A stretch of 64,000 nucleotides of DNA. It comes from Luminiphilus syltensis NOR5-1B (GTDB lineage Bacteria > Pseudomonadota > Gammaproteobacteria > Pseudomonadales > Halieaceae). A model generated the notes under the pieces. The model was not told the origin of the DNA, did no database searches, and saw nothing but the letters and a program-made list of their open reading frames with translations. Positions 12,047 to 21,559 of this stretch are shown piece by piece; within the stretch, counting starts at the first letter, position 1, and each line of letters starts with the position of its first letter. Location of the stretch: positions 481,009 through 545,008 of the forward strand of contig NZ_DS999411.1 in NCBI RefSeq assembly GCF_000158175.1, in the 5' to 3' direction. The position numbers and the translations under genes are program-made.

Positions 12047-15000
12047 GTGTCCTACGCCGAACTTCATTGCCTGAGCAACTTCAGCTTTTTGCGCGGGGCA
12101 TCGCACCCGGCAGAACTGGTGGAGCGCGCTGCACACTGTGGCTATAGCGCACTGGCAATCACCGATGAGTGCTCGCTGGGTGGCGCCGTAAAGGCTCACG
12201 TTGCCGCCAAAGCCTGTGGCATTCAGTTGATTGTAGGCAGCGAGTTTAACCTGAACGAGGGTATACGGCTGGTCGCTCTGGCGCCAGACCGGGCCGCTTA
12301 CGCCGAGCTTTCGGGACTGATCAGTCGCTCCCGACGACGCAGCGCCAAGGGCGAATACTCCACCTCTCTGCGGGACGTCATATTCCATCTCAAGCGCTGC
12401 CTGATTATATGGTTACCCACCGATGACGAGGAGCAGAGCGCCTACGGCAAACAGCTGTCCAGCCGGTTTTCCGGCCGACTCTGGATCGGTGTCAGCCGTT
12501 TGCTGGGGAACGACGAAATACGCCGTTTTCGGGCTCGTTATCAGTTCGCGCGGGAACTCGCATTGCCGATGGTGGCCTGTGGTGATGTACAGATGCACTG
12601 CGCGGCACGAAAACCCTTGCACGATGTCCTGACGGCACTGCGTTACAACACGTCGGTACAACAACTCGGGCAGCGACGACTGGTCAACAGCCAACAGCAC
12701 CTGCGCAGCCTCGACAGGCTACTGCCGCTATACCCCCCCTCGCTGACTGATGAGACCCTGGCCATTGCAGCGCGATGCCACTTCAGCCTCGATGAGCTGC
12801 GTTACGAATACCCCGAGGAAGTCATCCCCGCGGGCGAAACCGCCAACAGCTATTTACGCCGGCAAGTGGCGCTGGGCGCCCACGCCCGGTGGCCGGATGG
12901 CGTGCCCGGTGATATCGAAGACCGAATCCATCGAGAGCTCGACCTGATTACGGAACTGAACTACGAGTATTATTTCCTCACGGTTTACGACATTGTTCGC
13001 TTCGCCCGGGAGCGCGACATTCTATGCCAGGGTCGCGGTTCCGCCGCCAACTCTGTCGTCTGCTACTGCCTCGCCATCACCGAAGTATCACCCGAGCAGA
13101 TCTCCCTGTTATTTGAGCGCTTTATCTCCCGCGAACGCGACGAACCCCCCGATATCGACGTCGACTTTGAACACGAGCGACGCGAGGAAGTCATCCAGTA
13201 CATCTACCAGAAGTACTCGCGTCGCCGCGCCGCATTGGCGGCGACCTATATTACCTACCGATCGCGCAGTGCGGTGCGCGATATCGGCAAAGCGCTGGGA
13301 CTCGACCCCATTTTTGTCGATGACCTGGCCAAATCCCTGGCCTGGTGGAACCGCGAGCGTGAGCTCAGTTCACGCTTTGCAAAACACGGTATTACCGCTG
13401 CCGGTCGACAAGCCCATCTTTTTTTGAATCTGGTGCAGGAGATACTGGGTTTCCCCCGTCATCTTTCCCAGCATGTCGGCGGTTTTGTCATCAGCCGGGG
13501 CCCGCTATCCCATCTCGTACCGATAGAGAATGCCGCCATGGACTCACGTACGGTCATCCAGTGGGATAAGGAAGACATCGAATCGCTGGGCTTGCTCAAG
13601 GTCGATATTCTGGCCCTGGGTATGCTGTCAGCCATCCGTAAAAGCCTCGACTGGCTGCATCAATACCACCCCTCGATCCGCTCGATTCAGGATATTCCCA
13701 AGGAGGACCAGGCGACCTACCAAATGCTGCAACGGGGCGACTCCCTGGGGGTATTCCAAATCGAATCCCGCGCCCAGATGTCGATGCTGCCACGACTCAA
13801 GCCCGCCTGCTTTTACGACCTGGTGATCGAAATCGCCATTGTCCGGCCGGGTCCCATACAGGGAGACATGGTCCACCCGTATCTGCGGCGCCGGAATGGA
13901 CTCGAGCCGATTTCCTATCCCAGTGAAGACATTCGCTCGGTACTCGAAAGCACACTCGGCGTGCCGATTTTTCAGGAGCAGGTGATTCGGCTGGCCATGG
14001 TCGCCGCCGGTTTCACCGGTGGTGAAGCCGATGCGTTGCGTCGGGCTATCACCAACTGGGGGCGCGACAGCAAGCTGCTGACGTTCGAGCAAAAACTGAC
14101 CGAGGGCATGATTAGCCGGGGTTACAGCCCCCAGTTCGCCCGCCAGTTATTCGATCAGATCAAGGGCTTTGGCGGCTATGGGTTTCCCGAGTCACACTCC
14201 GCAAGCTTTGCGCTACTGGCGTATGTCTCCGCCTGGCTGCGGCGCCATCATCCCGCCGCGTTTTATCTCGGGCTGCTGAACAGCCAACCGATGGGCTTTT
14301 ACACGCCTTCCCAGCTGATTCAGTCGGCGCGACGTCAGGGTGTTGTTGTACTGCCCATTGCCATCAATCACAGCCAGTGGGACCACCAGTTATTACCCCC
14401 CGGCAATGGTCAAGCACCCCCGCTGCGACTGGGATTGCGCCTGGTGAAAGGCCTTAGCCAGGCCGGGGCTGAGCGTATTGTCGCGCAGCGGGAGCAACGC
14501 CTCTTTGCCCACGTGGGTGACTTACGTCGACGCGCCCGGCTCGACAAGCGGGACATGGAGGCGCTCGCTAACGCCGATGCGCTCCAGAACCTGAGTGGCA
14601 ATCGTCACCAGTCCCAGTGGCAGATCATGGCCCTCGAACCAGACTCGCAGCTGCTGCATCAGACCACGTCCACAACAGAGACCTGGGATGACGACATCCA
14701 CCTACCCGCACCGTCGACGGTGGAAAACGTGCTTGCTGATTACAACGCCACCGGCCTGACACTGCGTAGTCACCCGCTGGCACTATTACGGCCGCAGTCG
14801 CCGTTTGATCGCTGTCGACGACAGAGCGAACTCGCAAGCCTGGGCAACCATCGTTTTGTCCGCATTGCCGGTATCGTCACTTGTCGACAACGTCCGGGGA
14901 CCGCTTCAGGTGTCATCTTTCTCACTCTGGAAGATGAAACGGGCAACCATAACGTGGTGGTCTGGCCCCGGGTGCAGGAGCGCTTTCGGCAGGCATTGAT

Positions 15001-15133
15001 GACCGGAACTCTGCTGCTCGTGAAAGGTACGCTTGAGCAGCGGGACGGTGTCAGCCATGTTATCGCCGGCGGGCTCTACGATTACAGCGATGCACTGGCG
15101 TCACTGGACGTAAAATCAAGAGATTTCCACTAG
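12047..15133 (+). CDS. dnaE2: Error-prone DNA polymerase DnaE2 (ImuC)
   Basis: Alpha-type C-family polymerase that performs the actual lesion bypass in the ImuA-ImuB-DnaE2 mutasome. The 1028 residues start at GTG 12047 (SYAELHCLSNFSFLRGASHP), the standard DnaE2 N terminus and PHP domain. The catalytic acidic residues are present: Asp371 and Asp373 in PPDIDVDF and Asp520 in LLKVDILALG. HhH and OB-fold regions follow (GFGGYGFPESHSASFALLAYVSAWLRRHHP, then VRIAGIVTCRQRPGTASG near the C terminus). The GTG is 9 bases after the LexA box, with no room for a normal ribosome-binding site. A bidirectional hairpin follows the gene. Confidence 0.96.
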   Translation: MSYAELHCLSNFSFLRGASHPAELVERAAHCGYSALAITDECSLGGAVKAHVAAKACGIQLIVGSEFNLNEGIRLVALAPDRAAYAELSGLISRSRRRSAKGEYSTSLRDVIFHLKRCLIIWLPTDDEEQSAYGKQLSSRFSGRLWIGVSRLLGNDEIRRFRARYQFARELALPMVACGDVQMHCAARKPLHDVLTALRYNTSVQQLGQRRLVNSQQHLRSLDRLLPLYPPSLTDETLAIAARCHFSLDELRYEYPEEVIPAGETANSYLRRQVALGAHARWPDGVPGDIEDRIHRELDLITELNYEYYFLTVYDIVRFARERDILCQGRGSAANSVVCYCLAITEVSPEQISLLFERFISRERDEPPDIDVDFEHERREEVIQYIYQKYSRRRAALAATYITYRSRSAVRDIGKALGLDPIFVDDLAKSLAWWNRERELSSRFAKHGITAAGRQAHLFLNLVQEILGFPRHLSQHVGGFVISRGPLSHLVPIENAAMDSRTVIQWDKEDIESLGLLKVDILALGMLSAIRKSLDWLHQYHPSIRSIQDIPKEDQATYQMLQRGDSLGVFQIESRAQMSMLPRLKPACFYDLVIEIAIVRPGPIQGDMVHPYLRRRNGLEPISYPSEDIRSVLESTLGVPIFQEQVIRLAMVAAGFTGGEADALRRAITNWGRDSKLLTFEQKLTEGMISRGYSPQFARQLFDQIKGFGGYGFPESHSASFALLAYVSAWLRRHHPAAFYLGLLNSQPMGFYTPSQLIQSARRQGVVVLPIAINHSQWDHQLLPPGNGQAPPLRLGLRLVKGLSQAGAERIVAQREQRLFAHVGDLRRRARLDKRDMEALANADALQNLSGNRHQSQWQIMALEPDSQLLHQTTSTTETWDDDIHLPAPSTVENVLADYNATGLTLRSHPLALLRPQSPFDRCRRQSELASLGNHRFVRIAGIVTCRQRPGTASGVIFLTLEDETGNHNVVVWPRVQERFRQALMTGTLLLVKGTLEQRDGVSHVIAGGLYDYSDALASLDVKSRDFH

Positions 15134-15176
15134 TGCTATCAAACCGACACACCCTATGTCTTGGAGTCGGCGAGGC

Positions 15177-15204
15177 AAAAAAAAGCCCGGGGGCTACCCG
15201 GGCT
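15177..15204 (-). terminator. Intrinsic terminator after the peroxiredoxin gene
   Basis: The 8-bp stem AGCCCGGG (15184-15191) / CCCGGGCT (15197-15204) is flanked on the plus strand by an A-run (15177-15184). Read on the minus strand this is a stem followed by a T-run. It may also stop dnaE2 transcripts coming the other way, though the downstream T-run there is weak. Confidence 0.88.
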
Positions 15205-15225
15205 CTTTGCTGACCGTCAGGGGAA

Positions 15226-15795
15226 TCAGCCTTCGAATGCCAGACGTGGCTCTGATACCGAAGCAGACTCAGTACCACGCAGGTGGGCGAGCATGGTGTC
15301 GGCGTCAGACACTTCGAACGGATCGGTCGGGCAGTTATCGTCGTAACCCGCTTCAGCGAAGACCTTCTCGATCTTGCCGTCGTTGATCAGTGCCGAGTAG
15401 CGCCATGAACGCATGCCAAATCCGAGGTTGGATTTGTCAACCAACATACCCATCTTGCGGGTAAATTCGGCGTTGCCGTCGGGCAGCAGGAAGATGTTCT
15501 TGTTACCGATTTCCTTGCCCCACTTGTACATAACGAAAGCGTCGTTTACGGAGATGCAAATGACTTCGTCAACGCCTTCTTTCTTGAACTCTTCATAGAG
15601 CTCATCGTATCGCGGCAGGTGGTTGGATGAACAGGTTGGCGTGAAAGCACCGGGCAGAGAGAACAGCACCACTTTCTTGCCACCAAAAATGTCCTGGCTG
15701 GTCTGGTCTTCCCAGCGGAACGGGTTATCGCCTTCTACAGACTCGTCACGAACACGTGTCTTGAATGTCACATTGGGTACGCTTATGGGGTGCAT
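15226..15795 (-). CDS. Peroxiredoxin of the Prx5 type
   Basis: Thiol peroxidase reducing hydrogen or alkyl peroxides. The 189-residue protein has the peroxidatic centre PGAFTPTCS at about residues 48-56 and the conserved Arg region further on ([13 protein letters not shown]). Some relatives carry a fused glutaredoxin domain; this one does not, ending with a short Ala/Ser/Glu-rich tail. The ATG has an unusually complete Shine-Dalgarno (TAGGAGGT), which suggests high expression. It is transcribed toward dnaE2 with its own terminator. Confidence 0.92.
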   Translation of the reverse strand: MHPISVPNVTFKTRVRDESVEGDNPFRWEDQTSQDIFGGKKVVLFSLPGAFTPTCSSNHLPRYDELYEEFKKEGVDEVICISVNDAFVMYKWGKEIGNKNIFLLPDGNAEFTRKMGMLVDKSNLGFGMRSWRYSALINDGKIEKVFAEAGYDDNCPTDPFEVSDADTMLAHLRGTESASVSEPRLAFEG

Positions 15796-15920
15796 TGATT
15801 TACCTCCTAGGATTTATTGGATTCATACATGGAGCATGACACCCCATCTTTAAATTATAAAGTGAATTAAATCGACAAAACTAATCGATTTTAACGATTG
15901 ATGGCAGGTATTGACGAACG

Positions 15921-16118
15921 CTATTCATTATCGCTCCGGGCATTAGCGCCCAGGCTGCCATCCGGCATCTCGTACACCGTGAATTCAATCGGGCGGCAAC
16001 AGACCTGACAATCCTCAATATAGTCCTGCCCCAGATCCTCGGGATTCAGCAGCACATCAAGGAGTTCGCCACAGTACGGGCAGAACACCTCCGCAGGCTG
16101 TAGGTGTGCGTCCATCAA
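15921..16118 (-). CDS. Small CPxCG zinc-ribbon-like protein
   Basis: A 65-residue acidic protein with the FCPYCGE motif and a second cysteine pair (CQVCCRPIEF), probably a single metal-binding ribbon. It resembles the CPXCG-motif cysteine-rich family, of unknown function. Two ATG codons (16118 and 16115) are possible. The start overlaps the last bases of the monooxygenase gene, so the two are probably cotranslated. Function cannot be inferred beyond metal binding. Confidence 0.82.
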   Translation of the reverse strand: MMDAHLQPAEVFCPYCGELLDVLLNPEDLGQDYIEDCQVCCRPIEFTVYEMPDGSLGANARSDNE

Positions 16119-17695
16119 CCGAACGCCCCAAAGGCACCCGGCGCCGATTGTGACGTCGACGGACCGCGGCGCTCAAAGTGCAAGGCGCCGTCAGCGAGCT
16201 CACCCCGCAACAGCAATTGGCGATCCGCCCGGTACGTTTGCGGGTTGATCCACGGCGCCCGATCACCCTGCTTGGGGAATGCCGGCAGGGCGCGCTGCAT
16301 ATAGCCCGCCGAAAAATCATCGATCCACCACCGTCGCGGCATGCTTTTCGCAACCCTATCCGGGCACCGGGGTATCGCGGTATCGGCTCCCGTAGACTCC
16401 ATGTGATTGAGCAAACGGCAGGTCCAGGTGGCGATCAGATCAGAGCGCAGGGTCCATGAGGCGTTTATGTAGCCAAAAATCTGCACCATATTGGGGACGT
16501 TGCTGCACATCACCCCCTTGTAAGTCCATTCGTTGGCGAAGTCGATCGGGCTGCCGTCGACCGTAAATACCGCACCGCCAAGATTGACCAATTCCAGCCC
16601 CGTCGCGGACACAATAATATCGGCGTCAATCCGTTCACCGGATTTCATCGCGATGCCTTCGGGCCTGATACGGTCGATGTCGTCGGTGACGACGTCGACC
16701 TTCCCGGCACGAATAACCTTGAACAAGTCATCATCCGGAATAAGACACAGCCGCTGATCCCAGGGACCGTAAGCCGGCACAAAGTGCTTATCGACATCAA
16801 CGACATCACCGATCTCACGACGCACCGAAGCGATCAGGAACCTCTTCATCAAACCCGGCATAACCCGCGTGCACCAGTAGCTGAATTGCTGTCGAGCGGT
16901 GTTGCGCCAGCGGGTCAATCCATAGGCCCATGTCGCAGGTAACCAGCGCGCGAGCAGCCGGGCAAAACCATCGACCGAAGGCATACTGATTACGTACGTC
17001 GGTGAGCGCTGCACCAATATCACCTTGTTCGCCGTTTCCGCCATCGTAGGCACCACTGTCATCGCGGTAGCCCCCGAGCCAATCACAGCAACACGTTTAC
17101 CCGAATAGTCCAGACTGTCGGGCCAGAATTGCGGATGTACCCAGGTGCCGGAAAAGGAATCACGCCCGGGAAAGTCAGGCTGATGGGCGCTGTCATAGCG
17201 GTAATAACCCGAGCACATCAGCAGAAATTGCGCTTCGTAGTACAAGCATTCACCGGTCTCGGTGAGTTCGACCTTGAGTTGCCACCGGGCGCGCTCGCTG
17301 CACCAATTGGCAGAGGCCAGGCGCCGACCAAATTGAATGTGACGGCGGACATCAAATTGATCGGCGGCTTCCTGGAGATAACGCAGAATAGAGGGGCCGT
17401 CAGCGATGGACTTCTCAGCCTCCCAGGGTTTGAAGCCAAAGCCAAGGGTTTGCATGTCACTGTCCGACCGGACCCCGGGATAACGGAACAGATCCCAGGT
17501 GCCTCCCAGTGATTCTCGCTGCTCAAGCAAGGCAAAGCGATGACCCGGACAATCCCGCTGCAGGTGCACCGCAGCGCCGATACCGGAGAGACCAGCCCCG
17601 ACAATGACGACATCAAAGCACTGTAGCGTTGATGCACCGTCCTCCGCCGACGCTACGGATTCTCCAGGCCCACCGGTGTTTTCAGCGATTATCAC
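16115..17695 (-). CDS. Flavin-containing / Baeyer-Villiger-type monooxygenase
   Basis: A 526-residue FAD- and NAD(P)H-dependent oxygenase. Visible motifs are the N-terminal FAD Rossmann GxGxxG ([14 protein letters not shown], about residues 29-42), the [18 protein letters not shown] segment, a BVMO-like fingerprint ([12 protein letters not shown]) and the second Rossmann [11 protein letters not shown]. This group oxidises ketones, alkanes or heteroatoms; the substrate is not predictable. Its first codons overlap the 3' end of argG by 14 bases, and the small CPxCG gene follows, giving an argG-monooxygenase-CPxCG order whose metabolic logic is unclear. Confidence 0.88.
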   Translation of the reverse strand: MIIAENTGGPGESVASAEDGASTLQCFDVVIVGAGLSGIGAAVHLQRDCPGHRFALLEQRESLGGTWDLFRYPGVRSDSDMQTLGFGFKPWEAEKSIADGPSILRYLQEAADQFDVRRHIQFGRRLASANWCSERARWQLKVELTETGECLYYEAQFLLMCSGYYRYDSAHQPDFPGRDSFSGTWVHPQFWPDSLDYSGKRVAVIGSGATAMTVVPTMAETANKVILVQRSPTYVISMPSVDGFARLLARWLPATWAYGLTRWRNTARQQFSYWCTRVMPGLMKRFLIASVRREIGDVVDVDKHFVPAYGPWDQRLCLIPDDDLFKVIRAGKVDVVTDDIDRIRPEGIAMKSGERIDADIIVSATGLELVNLGGAVFTVDGSPIDFANEWTYKGVMCSNVPNMVQIFGYINASWTLRSDLIATWTCRLLNHMESTGADTAIPRCPDRVAKSMPRRWWIDDFSAGYMQRALPAFPKQGDRAPWINPQTYRADRQLLLRGELADGALHFERRGPSTSQSAPGAFGAFG

Positions 17696-18902
17696 GCCCC
17701 TTACCGGCGGCGATGCGCAGCCTCAGCGCATTGAGTTTGATGAAGCCCTCAGCATCTTTCTGGTCATAAGCGCCCGCGTCGTCCTCAAACGTCGCGACGC
17801 TCTCGTCAAACAGCGAATCCTCCGATCGACGACCAGCGACAATCACATTGCCCTTGTAAAGTTTGATCCTGACCTCGCCGTTAACGTAGGTCTGCGTATC
17901 ATCGATCGCGGCCTGCAGCATTTTGCGCTCGGGAGACCACCAGTAGCCGTTATAGATCAGATTGGCATACCGGGGCATGAGCTCGTCTTTCATGTGCGCC
18001 GCTTCACGATCGAGGGTGAGCGACTCAATCGCCCGATGCGCCTTCAACATAATGGTCCCACCCGGCGTCTCGTAACAGCCGCGGGATTTCATACCCACAT
18101 AGCGATTCTCTACGAGGTCCGCCCGTCCGATCCCATGGGCACCACCGAGACTATTCAAGCGCTCGAGGACCTGCGCCGGGGTCATGGGCTCCCCATTGAT
18201 CGCCGTGATATCGCCGTTGACATAAGTCAGGGTAATTTCCTCGGCCTGATCGGGTGCCGCCTCGGGGCTCACCGACCAGCGCCACATATCCTCCTCCGCC
18301 TCTGCCCACGGATCCTCGAGAATCCCGCCCTCGTAGGAAATATGCAGAAGATTGGCGTCCATGGAGTAAGGCGATTTCTTTTTCGCGGACGAAAAATCAA
18401 CCGGGATACTATGGGTCTCACAATAAGCCATCAGTGACTCCCGGGAGGTAAGATCCCACTCACGCCATGGTGCAATAACCTGCACACCCGGCTTCAGCGC
18501 ATAAGCGCCCAGCTCGAAGCGAACCTGATCGTTACCCTTCCCGGTGGCCCCATGAGAGATGGCATCGGCACCGGTTTCGTTGGCGATCTCTATCAACCGC
18601 CTGGCAATCAAGGGGCGGGCGATGGAGGTACCGAGCAGGTATTCGCCCTCATAGACCGTGTTGGCGCGAAACATGGGATAAACGTAATCGCGGACGAACT
18701 CCTCCCGGAGGTCATCGATATAGATTTCCTTCACACCCAGCGCCCGCGCCTTCTCGCGCGCCGGTTCCACCTCTTCTCCCTGGCCGATATCGGCGGTAAA
18801 GGTCACCACCTCACACCCATAAGTATCCTGTAACCAACGGACAATGACCGAGGTGTCGAGCCCACCCGAGTAGGCGAGCACCACTTTATTGATCGACGAC
18901 AT
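17682..18902 (-). CDS. argG: Argininosuccinate synthase
   Basis: Condenses citrulline and aspartate with ATP in arginine biosynthesis. I chose the ATG at 18902 ([20 protein letters not shown]) over the in-frame ATG at 18920 because it gives the standard N terminus with the ATP P-loop AYSGGLDTS at residues 9-17. The product is 406 residues, matching the family. [17 protein letters not shown] and [19 protein letters not shown] are further signatures. It is first in a three-gene minus-strand group and divergent from pyrC, leaving about 105 bases for both promoters. Confidence 0.97.
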   Translation of the reverse strand: MSSINKVVLAYSGGLDTSVIVRWLQDTYGCEVVTFTADIGQGEEVEPAREKARALGVKEIYIDDLREEFVRDYVYPMFRANTVYEGEYLLGTSIARPLIARRLIEIANETGADAISHGATGKGNDQVRFELGAYALKPGVQVIAPWREWDLTSRESLMAYCETHSIPVDFSSAKKKSPYSMDANLLHISYEGGILEDPWAEAEEDMWRWSVSPEAAPDQAEEITLTYVNGDITAINGEPMTPAQVLERLNSLGGAHGIGRADLVENRYVGMKSRGCYETPGGTIMLKAHRAIESLTLDREAAHMKDELMPRYANLIYNGYWWSPERKMLQAAIDDTQTYVNGEVRIKLYKGNVIVAGRRSEDSLFDESVATFEDDAGAYDQKDAEGFIKLNALRLRIAAGKGRDNR

Positions 18903-19007
18903 AACCCAATTCCATAGCAAAGTCAGAAAGTTGCGCAGTTTACTAGGCTAGCGGCACGAAGCCCAGTTAAGGCCTGCTAGACTAGCGACTGAGCATAGAG
19001 GCCCCTA

Positions 19008-20045
19008 ATGAACCCAATCACCATTACTCAACCCGATGACTGGCATATTCATCTTCGAGACGAGGAGGTGCTGCAGCGCACCGTCAATGATGTCGCACGC
19101 TGGGCGGGACGGGCCATCATCATGCCCAACCTCATACCTCCGGTAAGAACCGTTGCCGACGCACTCGCCTATCGCGATCGCATCCTCGATGCACTGGTGG
19201 AGGAGTCATCGGGCTTTCAGCCTTTGATGACGCTTTATCTCACCGACGCCACCTCGACTGTGGATATCGAGGAGGCCGCTGCCAGCGCCCACGTCCACGG
19301 CGTTAAACTCTATCCGGCGGGAGCGACGACCAACTCATCGGCGGGTGTGAACGACCTGGAATCGCTCTACCCGGTACTTGAGTCCATGGCAAAGCACGAT
19401 ATGCCCCTCTTGGTGCACGGCGAGGTGACCTCTTCTGATATCGACATCTTCGACCGCGAAAAGGTGTTCATCGATCGCCATCTACAGCCTATTGTTGACA
19501 CCTTTCCCGGCCTGCGTGTGGTGTTCGAGCACATCACAACCGCCGACGCCGTCGCGTTTGTGCGCGAAGCCAGATCCGGGGTGGCAGCGACAATTACCGC
19601 GCATCACCTGTTGTATAACCGCAACGACCTCCTGGTCGGCGGCATTCGCCCCCACTATTTCTGCCTGCCTATTTTGAAGCGCAGCAGTCATCAGGCCGCG
19701 CTGTGTGAGGCAGCAACATCGGGTAACCCACGATTTTTTCTCGGAACCGACTCCGCACCCCATACCCAGGCCAGCAAAGAGAGCGCCTGCGGCTGCGCCG
19801 GTTGCTACAGCGCCCATGCGGCACTCGAACTCTATGCCGAAGTTTTTGATGCCTGCAATGCGCTCGACCGACTCGAGGGCTTTGCCAGTCACTTCGGCGC
19901 GGACTTTTACGGACTGCCAAGAAACGACCGAACAATTACTCTCGAGCGTATCGAGCAATCAATACCCGAGTCACTCAGCCTGGGTGGGGACGTCGTGGTT
20001 CCCCTTCGTGCGGGGGGCCGGGTGCAGTGGCAGATCCGCTCGTGA
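19008..20045 (+). CDS. pyrC: Dihydroorotase
   Basis: Third step of pyrimidine synthesis, cyclising carbamoyl-aspartate to dihydroorotate. The 345-residue product has the class II (E. coli PyrC-like) hallmarks: metal-binding DWHIHLRD at about residues 11-18, the carboxylated Lys in [14 protein letters not shown] (about residue 100), and the C-terminal [10 protein letters not shown] with the catalytic Asp. The rnt start lies inside the last codons, so the genes are coupled. Confidence 0.97.
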   Translation: MNPITITQPDDWHIHLRDEEVLQRTVNDVARWAGRAIIMPNLIPPVRTVADALAYRDRILDALVEESSGFQPLMTLYLTDATSTVDIEEAAASAHVHGVKLYPAGATTNSSAGVNDLESLYPVLESMAKHDMPLLVHGEVTSSDIDIFDREKVFIDRHLQPIVDTFPGLRVVFEHITTADAVAFVREARSGVAATITAHHLLYNRNDLLVGGIRPHYFCLPILKRSSHQAALCEAATSGNPRFFLGTDSAPHTQASKESACGCAGCYSAHAALELYAEVFDACNALDRLEGFASHFGADFYGLPRNDRTITLERIEQSIPESLSLGGDVVVPLRAGGRVQWQIRS

Positions 20046-20686
20046 TCGATAGCGATGCACCACAGATCAGAGATCGTTTCAGAGGTTTTCTTCCCGTCGT
20101 CATCGATGTTGAGACCGGCGGCTTCAATGCCGATACCGATGCTGTGCTCGAGATAGCAGCGACATTGGTCGGTATGAACGACGACGGCATCCTCACACCC
20201 AAACAAACGCTGTGCCACAACGTAGAGCCCTTTGAGGGTGCCAATCTGGAGCCCAGTGCACTCGAATTCACCGGGATTGACCCCGAGAGTCCGCTGCGCG
20301 ACGCCGTCCCCGAAGCCATCGCCTTCGGCGAGATTTTCTCAGCGATTCGCAAGGAGATTCGCGAGCAGGGTTGCAACCGAGCCATTCTCGTCGGTCACAA
20401 CGCCCACTTCGACGCCGGTTTTATCAATGCCGCGTCCATGCGGGCGGACATCAAGCGCAATCCCTTCCATCCGTTCTCCCACTTCGATACCGCGACCCTG
20501 GCGGGACTCGCGTATGGCCAGACGGTGCTCGCCAAAGCCTGTAGAACGGCTGGGATCGACTTTGACAACAACGAGGCCCATTCCGCAGCGTACGACGCTG
20601 CAAAAACGGCCGAGCTGTTCTGCAACATTGTCAATCGCTGGCAGGCGCTGGGGGGCTGGCAGCCGGATTTATTGCCCGCACCCTGA
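20027..20686 (+). CDS. rnt: Ribonuclease T
   Basis: DEDD-family 3'-5' exoribonuclease that trims the CCA ends of tRNA and other stable RNAs. The 219-residue protein shows the ExoI motif [10 protein letters not shown] (about residues 25-34), Exo[12 protein letters not shown] and ExoIII HSAAYDA. The GTG start at 20027 overlaps pyrC by 19 bases. The pyrC-rnt pair is common in Pseudomonas relatives. Confidence 0.95.
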   Translation: MADPLVIDSDAPQIRDRFRGFLPVVIDVETGGFNADTDAVLEIAATLVGMNDDGILTPKQTLCHNVEPFEGANLEPSALEFTGIDPESPLRDAVPEAIAFGEIFSAIRKEIREQGCNRAILVGHNAHFDAGFINAASMRADIKRNPFHPFSHFDTATLAGLAYGQTVLAKACRTAGIDFDNNEAHSAAYDAAKTAELFCNIVNRWQALGGWQPDLLPAP

Positions 20687-20690
20687 ACCC

Positions 20691-21293
20691 TTATTCAGCG
20701 TCTTCGCCACTCACCTGATTGAGCAGCAGATCGAGTTCAGCCACCAGCGTTTCAATCGATGTCATACCCAGAAGCTCGTACTTGATCGACTCATCGAAAG
20801 GGAGCAGCTGAAGCAGGGTATACGCGACTTCCCATGCATCATCATAGTCGATGCTGAGATTCATGCGCTGAACATGCGGATGCATTTCCAGCCCCTTGAG
20901 TACGGCCGTCAATGATTCCCAGCGTTCCAGTAGCGGGGTCGGCGTCAGGGGTTCTGCGAGTTCGACCGAGGCCATGACCAGACCATCGGGCTCGCGCCAG
21001 ACCTCACCCACATCAAAACGCTCATTGCCGCGAATGGTGATGCCCAAAAGACCATTATCCAGCTGATCCCAATCTACAATTCGGGCAAAGGTGCCGTAAT
21101 CACCGAGATCCGGGGTGCTGATACCCTCCCCCGCAATCTCAGCACCGCGCCGCATCCAAACCACACCAAATCCCGACTGCTCACGCATGGTTCGGGCGAT
21201 CAGGTCTATGTAGCGCTGTTCAAAGATCTGCAGGGGCATGTGGCCGTGGGGTAGTAACACGGTCGACAGCGGAAAAAGCGGTATTTCGGTCAT
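20691..21293 (-). CDS. LON N-terminal-domain protein
   Basis: A 200-residue protein consisting only of the LON substrate-binding (PUA-like) domain, without the AAA+ or protease parts. Motifs are MTEIPLFPLSTVLLPHGHMPLQIFE at the start and YGTFARIVDWDQLDNGLLGI. I use the ATG at 21293 because it makes the usual N terminus and overlaps the YkgJ-like stop as ATGA. The role of the family is not established. It is last in an mpl-RND-YkgJ-LON operon. Confidence 0.85.
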   Translation of the reverse strand: MTEIPLFPLSTVLLPHGHMPLQIFEQRYIDLIARTMREQSGFGVVWMRRGAEIAGEGISTPDLGDYGTFARIVDWDQLDNGLLGITIRGNERFDVGEVWREPDGLVMASVELAEPLTPTPLLERWESLTAVLKGLEMHPHVQRMNLSIDYDDAWEVAYTLLQLLPFDESIKYELLGMTSIETLVAELDLLLNQVSGEDAE

Positions 21294-21556
21294 CGATGCG
21301 CCTCCGGTTGGGTTGAACATTCAAGGGCTGACAGCATCTCCAACGCCTGCTCTCGGCTGCCCCCACAAAACAATGCCTCCGCCTGAAAGTCGGCGCAGGC
21401 CTGCGGTCGGCGGGGATCGTCAAACAGGAGGCAGCGCAGTGCGTCGCTAAGGTGTACGCAGCGAACACCCGCCGGTTTACCCCCCGGCATACCGAAGAAG
21501 GGTGTCACGATGGCAGGCGCTATACAGCAGGCACCGCATCCCGTTCGACAGTCCAT
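21290..21556 (-). CDS. YkgJ-family Cys-cluster protein
   Basis: An 88-residue protein with the N-terminal CxxGCGxCC pattern (CRTGCGACC, residues 3-11), a later Cys in VRCVHL and more in LRCLLF and ACADF. This fits the YkgJ/DUF3109-like metal-binding cluster family of unknown function. It starts 3 bases after the RND gene stop and overlaps the LON-domain gene by 4 bases. Confidence 0.85.
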   Translation of the reverse strand: MDCRTGCGACCIAPAIVTPFFGMPGGKPAGVRCVHLSDALRCLLFDDPRRPQACADFQAEALFCGGSREQALEMLSALECSTQPEAHR

Positions 21557-21559
21557 GGC

